Shown here in pieces: positions 14,680 through 19,729 of a DNA stretch of 19,729 nt. Location: NCBI GenBank assembly GCA_026983755.1, contig JALSTL010000036.1:1-19729 (forward strand). The letters run 5' to 3'. The notes below the pieces were generated by a model that was not told the origin of the DNA, searched no databases, and saw nothing but the letters and a program-made list of their open reading frames with translations. This DNA comes from Melioribacteraceae bacterium. GTDB taxonomy: Bacteria > Bacteroidota > Ignavibacteria > Ignavibacteriales > Melioribacteraceae. The position numbers and the translations under genes are program-made. How positions within the stretch are numbered: the stretch's first letter is position 1; the number at the start of each line of letters is the position of its first letter.

Positions 14680-17600
14680 ATGTTGAACAAAAAAATTTAC
14701 TGGGTTTTTATTCTTATTTATGCAAATATTGTATTTGCACAAGTTAATCCTAATATACAAAAATATAGGGAAGAAGAATACGGAGATAAAACATATCGTA
14801 AAAAAGGAATAATGGATGGCAATCTTGTAAGAACCATATTTAGAAATGATGGACAGGTAGGGGCTTGGCCGGATAGACCTTCGGGGGAATGGCCTAAAGG
14901 AACAGGCCATAATTATCTTGACGGGTTAACACCTATTATTTCAGCTTCCGTAAAAGCTCCTGGCAATAATCAGTTGGTTCATCCTGCAATTACATCTTAC
15001 AGAGAAGAAGTAGATTTCGATCCGGTTACAAATCAACTTTGGGTTGTTGAACCTGTTCCCGGTTATGCCTCACCGGAATCGGAAGAACCTGCAATTAGTA
15101 CAAAACCGAAAACATGGCCGGAATTTTGGCCGAGAGCTTTGCCTAATATAGATGAAACTTGGGATGGATATTGGTATGGTTATTTTGGACGTGGTGTTCA
15201 GAATGCCGATTTTGAAACTTTTTATGTTATGGATGATTCACAAGATAAAGAATTTAGTCGTCCACCTTATCAATATTATCCTATTGCTTCGGATTCTAAC
15301 CGTAGTGGACTTGGTTTGCGCATTGAAGTTCGTGGTTTTCAATGGTCTCATGTTTTGGCCGAAGATATTATTTTTTGGCATTTTGACATCATTAACCTTT
15401 CGGATAATACATACGATACAACTTATTTCGGATTTTATAGTGATACGGGAGTTGGCGGTGTTAGCGATAATGGTGATGATAATGCTTCTTATAATACAAA
15501 ACTTGATATTGCTTATGCTTTTGATGCCGACGGAGTTGCACCTCCGGAACAATGGAAAACCGGCTATGTTGGTTATGCTTATCTAGAAAGTCCAGGTAAC
15601 TCGTTAAACGGAATTGATGATGACGAAGACGGCATGATTGACGAAAGAAGAGATGACGGTATTGATAATGATGGCGATTGGGTAGGTTTTTCGGATTTAA
15701 ACGGTAACGGGAAATGGGACGCTGATGAAAATGAACCGCTGAATAATGATCTTGGTGTTGATGGTGTTGGACCATTTGACCCGCAATATAATGGCCCTGA
15801 TTTAGGTGAAGGTGATGGTAAACCTACCGAGGGTGAACCCAACTTCGATAAAACCGATAAAGACGAATCCGATCAAATAGGACTTACAAGTTTGGCAATA
15901 GAGAGATTATCCAATAAAGGCCCCAATTCAATTTGGCCTAAAAATGATGAAGTAATTTGGAAAACTATGGCAGGGCATGTTTTCGATACATCGTTGACAA
16001 ATGCGAATATACAAATTCTTTTCGGTTCAGGTGGTTTTCCGTTAGAAGTAAACCGGCGTCAAAGATTTTCGGTTGCTCTTGTTTTCGGAAACGATTTGGA
16101 AGATATGATTTTTAATAAAGAAACAGTTCAACAAATTTATAATGCAAATTATAATTTTGCCAAACCTCCTTTAAAACCAACACTAAAAGCTGTTGCTGGT
16201 AATAAGAAAGTGTTCTTATTTTGGGATGATGTTGCAGAGCATTCAAGAGATCCTTTTTTAGGTTATGAAAATGGAGACCCCAGATTAGGATTTAAAAAAG
16301 ATTTTGAAGGATATCTTTTATACAGAAGTGAAGAGCCTGAGTTCAATGATATTAAAGTCATAACAGATTCCAAAGGCGAACCTAAATATTGGAAACCTAT
16401 TGCACAGTTCGATCTAATCGATAGCATTACCGGGCCCGACCCGATAGGCATTAATGGTGCTCACTTTTGGCGAGGCAGCAATACAGGCTTACAACATTCA
16501 TTTATTGATACCAATGTTGTTAATGGTAAAACATATTACTATGCTTTGGTTGCTTATGATCAGGGAGATCCTAATTTCGGTACAAAGGGTTTGATTCCCT
16601 CGGAAACCACTAAGATTATTACTGTAGATTTGGTTGGTAATGTAAAATTTATTGACATAAATTGTGCGGTTGTAACACCTAATGCACCAACTGCAGGATA
16701 TGTACCGCCAGAAATTAATGGAGACCTTAATAATGTAAACGGTATAGGTACAGGCAATATTCAAGTAGCCGTTTTAGATCCGAATGTAATAAAAAATAAT
16801 GCAACTTATACTATCTTGTTTGATTCCGAAGGTGATATACCTTTCTATAGAACTGTTTCATATTCTATCTTGCGTTCTATAAACGGAAAAGTTGATACAT
16901 TGGAATCTTACATAGACTCTACAAGTATTGGTAGCGGTAAATTTAGTCCGCCTTTCGACGGTTTATCCGTTGTTGTTAAAAATGATACGGCAGTTGCAGT
17001 TGATCAAGAAAAAACCGGTTGGATTGTTGGGTTTGCAAATTTGAATATGGCGGTTACTCCCGATAATAGCAGTCCTGCGCGTAACATTGCCTGGCCAGCA
17101 GATTATGAAATTGATTTTTTGGAAGAGAGATCGGTTACAACACCTTTTAACAAAATCAAAGTGCCGTTTATAATAAAAAATTTATCAAGAGGAGATACTG
17201 TTCAAGCGGAAATCATTGATAACAATAATAATAAAACTTTTGATTTAGGTGATGATATTGTAATAATAGAGTATATCGGTTCCAGTTATAAATTGACTTG
17301 GAGAATAGGGTATAATCATTCAACTACTGCTCCAATAGATGCATTCCCGGTTGCGGGTGATAAATTTTTAATTAAAACGAGAAAGCCATTCAACAAAGGA
17401 GATTATTTTACTTTTAAAACTCTTGCAGCTAAAACCGATTTAAAACTTGCTAAAAACGATTTGAAAAAAATAAAAGTAGTACCTAATCCTTATGTTAGTG
17501 CTGCAAGTTGGGAAACAAGAAATTTAAATCAAGAAGGAAGAGGTAACAGACGAATAGACTTCATTCACTTACCAGCAAAATGTACAATTAGAATTTATTC

Positions 17601-17775
17601 AATAACCGGTGCTTTGATTAAAACATTAAAAAAGGATACAGGAAGTACAGACGGTTCGTTAAGTTGGAACTTGGTATCGGATGACGGTATGGATATTGCC
17701 TACGGATTATACGTTTATCATGTTACCGCACCGACAATAGGCGAATATATTGGTAAATTTGCGGTTATTAAATAG
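14680..17775 (+). CDS. Large exported protein with acidic Ca-binding-like repeats and VVPNPY C-terminal domain; possible receptor partner
   Basis: The function of this 1031-residue protein is not established. It has a signal peptide (about 1-20, ending FAQ), a long aromatic-rich N-terminal region with DETWDGYWYGYFGRG, and an acidic stretch at about residues 311-400 made of D-x-D-x-D-G units (GIDDDEDGMIDE, GIDNDGDW, DLNGNGKWD) resembling thrombospondin type 3 or dockerin calcium loops. A fibronectin-like region covers about 497-640 (FEGYLLYRSEEPEF), followed by further beta-rich sequence. The last 100 residues start with KIKVVPNPYV and end YGLYVYHVT...GKFAVIK, a T9SS/FlgD-like C-terminal domain of a variant type. 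A GGAG site 5 bases before the ATG supports the start. It lies between a TonB receptor and a PorV-like protein, so it may be a surface or extracellular glycan-binding partner filling the place of SusD (inference). Confidence 0.6.
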   Translation: MLNKKIYWVFILIYANIVFAQVNPNIQKYREEEYGDKTYRKKGIMDGNLVRTIFRNDGQVGAWPDRPSGEWPKGTGHNYLDGLTPIISASVKAPGNNQLVHPAITSYREEVDFDPVTNQLWVVEPVPGYASPESEEPAISTKPKTWPEFWPRALPNIDETWDGYWYGYFGRGVQNADFETFYVMDDSQDKEFSRPPYQYYPIASDSNRSGLGLRIEVRGFQWSHVLAEDIIFWHFDIINLSDNTYDTTYFGFYSDTGVGGVSDNGDDNASYNTKLDIAYAFDADGVAPPEQWKTGYVGYAYLESPGNSLNGIDDDEDGMIDERRDDGIDNDGDWVGFSDLNGNGKWDADENEPLNNDLGVDGVGPFDPQYNGPDLGEGDGKPTEGEPNFDKTDKDESDQIGLTSLAIERLSNKGPNSIWPKNDEVIWKTMAGHVFDTSLTNANIQILFGSGGFPLEVNRRQRFSVALVFGNDLEDMIFNKETVQQIYNANYNFAKPPLKPTLKAVAGNKKVFLFWDDVAEHSRDPFLGYENGDPRLGFKKDFEGYLLYRSEEPEFNDIKVITDSKGEPKYWKPIAQFDLIDSITGPDPIGINGAHFWRGSNTGLQHSFIDTNVVNGKTYYYALVAYDQGDPNFGTKGLIPSETTKIITVDLVGNVKFIDINCAVVTPNAPTAGYVPPEINGDLNNVNGIGTGNIQVAVLDPNVIKNNATYTILFDSEGDIPFYRTVSYSILRSINGKVDTLESYIDSTSIGSGKFSPPFDGLSVVVKNDTAVAVDQEKTGWIVGFANLNMAVTPDNSSPARNIAWPADYEIDFLEERSVTTPFNKIKVPFIIKNLSRGDTVQAEIIDNNNNKTFDLGDDIVIIEYIGSSYKLTWRIGYNHSTTAPIDAFPVAGDKFLIKTRKPFNKGDYFTFKTLAAKTDLKLAKNDLKKIKVVPNPYVSAASWETRNLNQEGRGNRRIDFIHLPAKCTIRIYSITGALIKTLKKDTGSTDGSLSWNLVSDDGMDIAYGLYVYHVTAPTIGEYIGKFAVIK

Positions 17776-17790
17776 TCCGGAGAAATTAAA

Positions 17791-18825
17791 ATGAAATTTT
17801 CTTTCAAAATAATTACCATTACATTTTTTTTGTTTTCGCAAATATATGTTTTTGCACAACAGATTGTTACTAATGTTTCCAAAAAAGGGACAACAGCAGC
17901 ATCCTTTTTATCAATAGGACAAGGAGCCAGAGCAACTTCTATGGGCAGCGCTTTTGTAGCAATGGCAGATGATAGAAGTGCAATTTACTGGAACCCGGCA
18001 GGAATATCGGATTTGCAAAGTGCCGGTGTGTTGGTTGAGCATACTAATTGGATTGCAAATGTAAATTATAATTTTTTAGCCGCAACTTATTCATTAGGTA
18101 ATTTTGGTACTATTGGTCTTAGTTTCACTTCCTCTAGTATTCAAGATATGGACGTTACAACTATAGAAGAACCCGATGGAACCGGGGAAACTTATTCGGT
18201 TAGTGATATTGCCTTCAGTGTTTCCTATTCAATTAAATTAACTGATAAGTTTTCTATCGGTTTTAATCCCAAATTTATTCATCAAAAAATATGGCGTATG
18301 TCTGCCAGTGCTTTGGCAATTGATCTCGGGGTTAAATATGTTACTCCCTTCGATGGTATTGTTTTAGGCATGAGCATATCTAATTTCGGAACATCAATGA
18401 GAATGGAAGGGAAATCAGCTTTGGTTTTATATGATCCCGATCCTCAAACTACAGGTAACAATGGTAAAATTCCCGCCTTTTTACAAACGGATAATTGGGA
18501 ATTACCTTTGAATTTTAGAGTTGGAATTGCATACAAAATTTTAAATACCAAATTGCATGGTCTTACCATAGCAGTTGATGCACTTCATCCCAGTGATGAT
18601 TACGAAAGTGTAAATATTGGTGCGGAATATAATTTTAATGACCTTATTTTTTTTAGAGCTGGTTATAAATCTCTGTTTTTAAATTCTTCCGAAGAGTCTT
18701 TTACACTTGGTATAGGATTTAAACAATTACTATTGGGAAATTTAGCACTGAAAGTTGATTATGCTTATGAAGATTTCGGCAGGCTTTCAAATATTCAAAA
18801 ATTTTCTTTAAGTATTTTATTTTAA
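17791..18825 (+). CDS. PorV/PorQ-family outer-membrane beta-barrel protein
   Basis: This 344-residue protein has a signal peptide (about 1-22, ending FAQ) and the PorV/PorQ family N-terminal signature: GTTAASFLSIGQGARATSMG, then AFVAMADDRSAIYWNPAGIS, a FadL-like start, followed by alternating beta-strands ending KFSLSILF with a terminal aromatic residue typical of barrel assembly. In the type IX system, PorV binds the C-terminal sorting domain of cargo and carries it to the attachment complex. Here the gene is 15 bases after a sorting-domain-like protein (GGAG site 8 bases before ATG) and just before an exported GH16 enzyme. It may be a locus-specific PorV paralogue serving those cargos, or the single genomic copy; this cannot be decided from the window. 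Confidence 0.85.
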   Translation: MKFSFKIITITFFLFSQIYVFAQQIVTNVSKKGTTAASFLSIGQGARATSMGSAFVAMADDRSAIYWNPAGISDLQSAGVLVEHTNWIANVNYNFLAATYSLGNFGTIGLSFTSSSIQDMDVTTIEEPDGTGETYSVSDIAFSVSYSIKLTDKFSIGFNPKFIHQKIWRMSASALAIDLGVKYVTPFDGIVLGMSISNFGTSMRMEGKSALVLYDPDPQTTGNNGKIPAFLQTDNWELPLNFRVGIAYKILNTKLHGLTIAVDALHPSDDYESVNIGAEYNFNDLIFFRAGYKSLFLNSSEESFTLGIGFKQLLLGNLALKVDYAYEDFGRLSNIQKFSLSILF

Positions 18826-18841
18826 CAATATATAGTTATAA

Positions 18842-19729
18842 TTGAAACAATTAAATATTAAAATATTATTAATTATATTTTTTGCTTTTATTATTTTATC
18901 TGCTTATTCATTTGGAAAAAATTATAAAGGAGCGGAAATAATCTCAACTCAAACCTATAAATACGGCAGATTCGATGTTAAATTTAAACCCGCGAACAGA
19001 GAAGCCGTGGTTTCTTCTTTTTTTACATTTTACCACTGGTTAAGCGGTGGTATATCAAATTGGAATGAAATTGATATTGAAATTGTAGGTAGATACAAAA
19101 ATAATATACAGTTTAATGCAATAACACCCGGACGGTCATTTCACATCAGAAGTCAATATATAGATTTTGATGCGTATGTAGATTTTCATGAATATGGGTT
19201 TGAATGGACTCCGGATTATGTTGCATGGTTCATAGATGGAAACGAGGTATTTAGGCAAACCGGCGAACATATTAAAACTTTGGTACATCCCCAAAATATT
19301 GAGATGAATTTGTGGATTCCCGAATATACAAATTGGGTGGGATATTTTAATGATTTATATTTACCGTTGACAGCAAAATATGATTGGGTAAAATATTCTT
19401 CTTATACACCCGGCAACGGAAGTTATGGTACGGATAATAACTTTACACCACAATGGAAAGATGAATTTGAAACTTTTGATTCTACAAAATGGGAAATATC
19501 AACAGGAACTTTTCAAGGAAACTTGGTGGACTTTGTATCGGAAAATGTTATAATACAAAACGGGTTGTTAAATCTTTTTATTACTGATGCCAATAACACC
19601 GGAGATGTGGATAACAATCCTCCAAGTATAATTTGGGCAAGAGCAAATTATGATAAATCAATTACAATTCAATTTTCGGAAGAGATAGAAAAATCTTCTG
19701 CCGAGAATATTGCCAATTATATAATTTCA
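18842..19729 (+). CDS. Circularly permuted GH16 beta-glucanase (lichenase type), 5' part only
   Basis: The gene begins at a TTG directly after an in-frame TAA and is open to the right edge (296 codons). No ATG precedes the domain, and TTG is the only start that keeps the hydrophobic signal peptide (about 1-24). The GH16 core starts at once with YKGAEIISTQTYKYGRFDVKF, then VVSSFFTFY, the catalytic EIDIE (E76 nucleophile, D78, E80 acid/base by family), HEYGFEWTPDYVAWFIDG and MNLWIPEYTNWVGYF. A linker of the type YTPGNGSYG follows. Residues 205-248 (WKDEFETFDSTKW... to NGLLNLFIT) are the strands that normally open the domain. From about 253 an Ig-like Big_5/SbsA domain begins. Predicted substrate is beta-1,3-1,4- or beta-1,3-glucan. 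A T9SS domain is expected beyond the window. Confidence 0.85.
   Translation, partial: MKQLNIKILLIIFFAFIILSAYSFGKNYKGAEIISTQTYKYGRFDVKFKPANREAVVSSFFTFYHWLSGGISNWNEIDIEIVGRYKNNIQFNAITPGRSFHIRSQYIDFDAYVDFHEYGFEWTPDYVAWFIDGNEVFRQTGEHIKTLVHPQNIEMNLWIPEYTNWVGYFNDLYLPLTAKYDWVKYSSYTPGNGSYGTDNNFTPQWKDEFETFDSTKWEISTGTFQGNLVDFVSENVIIQNGLLNLFITDANNTGDVDNNPPSIIWARANYDKSITIQFSEEIEKSSAENIANYIIS

Noticed and set aside
15152..15586. 144-codon + strand open frame within the 14680-17775 gene
   Set aside because: It lies entirely inside a convincing exported protein in another frame; its translation is low-complexity hydrophobic sequence with no motif.
15238..15842. Minus-strand open frames opposite the acidic repeat region
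   Set aside because: Their His/Gln- or Ser/Pro-rich products are mirror translations of the Asp/Gly-rich repeat; no start signals or domains.
1..19729. CRISPR array, tRNA, rRNA, insertion sequence or phage genes
   Set aside because: No regularly spaced direct repeats, no tRNA-like cloverleaf, no transposase or integrase motifs were seen.

Overview
This AT-rich, nearly fully coding window looks like a chromosomal beta-glucan utilisation locus from a free-living member of the Bacteroidota/Chlorobiota superphylum, most likely the Ignavibacteria or a close relative. Evidence for this: two proteins end in a type IX secretion (T9SS) sorting domain with the NYPNPFNP signature usual in Ignavibacteria/Calditrichota-type genomes, there is a PorV/PorQ-type outer-membrane protein, and there is a CarboxypepD-reg TonB-dependent receptor. 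All confidently called genes are on the + strand. The taxonomic call is an inference from protein style, not a marker gene.

Layout. Bases 1-160 hold the in-frame but stop-interrupted tail of an unidentified gene. Bases 339-6614 are a tight run of four genes: a T9SS-exported GH144-type (PF10091) endo-glucanase, a membrane-anchored solute-binding protein with no ABC permease, a membrane histidine kinase, and a sigma-54-dependent (NtrC-type) response regulator. The last three have gaps of only 6 and 3 bases and form a probable three-component sugar sensor. Bases 6615-6793 are a regulatory region with a 21-bp near-perfect palindrome and a -24/-12 promoter matching TGGCAY-N5-TTGCW, placed as expected for activation by the regulator just upstream.

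The downstream block (6794-19729) encodes a periplasmic GH3 beta-glucosidase-type enzyme, a large T9SS-exported carbohydrate-binding protein without an obvious catalytic domain, a TonB-dependent receptor, a 1031-residue exported protein with a Ca-binding-like acidic stretch and a VVPNPY-type C-terminal domain, a PorV/PorQ-like barrel, and the 5' part of a GH16 glucanase running off the right edge. No SusD homologue is present.

The most striking observation is that the GH16 enzyme appears naturally circularly permuted: the protein starts in the middle of the usual GH16 fold and the segment that is normally N-terminal (WKDEF...NGLLNLFIT) comes after it, as known for the Fibrobacter succinogenes 1,3-1,4-beta-glucanase. 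The second is the complete regulatory logic in one window: periplasmic binding protein, kinase, sigma-54 activator, palindromic upstream site, sigma-54 promoter, glycosidase.

Proposed working model (inference): surface GH144 and GH16 enzymes cut a beta-glucan, the 9198-11858 protein and the exported partner of the receptor hold it at the surface, the TonB-dependent receptor imports oligosaccharides, GH3 trims them in the periplasm, and the binding protein reports their presence to the kinase and sigma-54 regulator.
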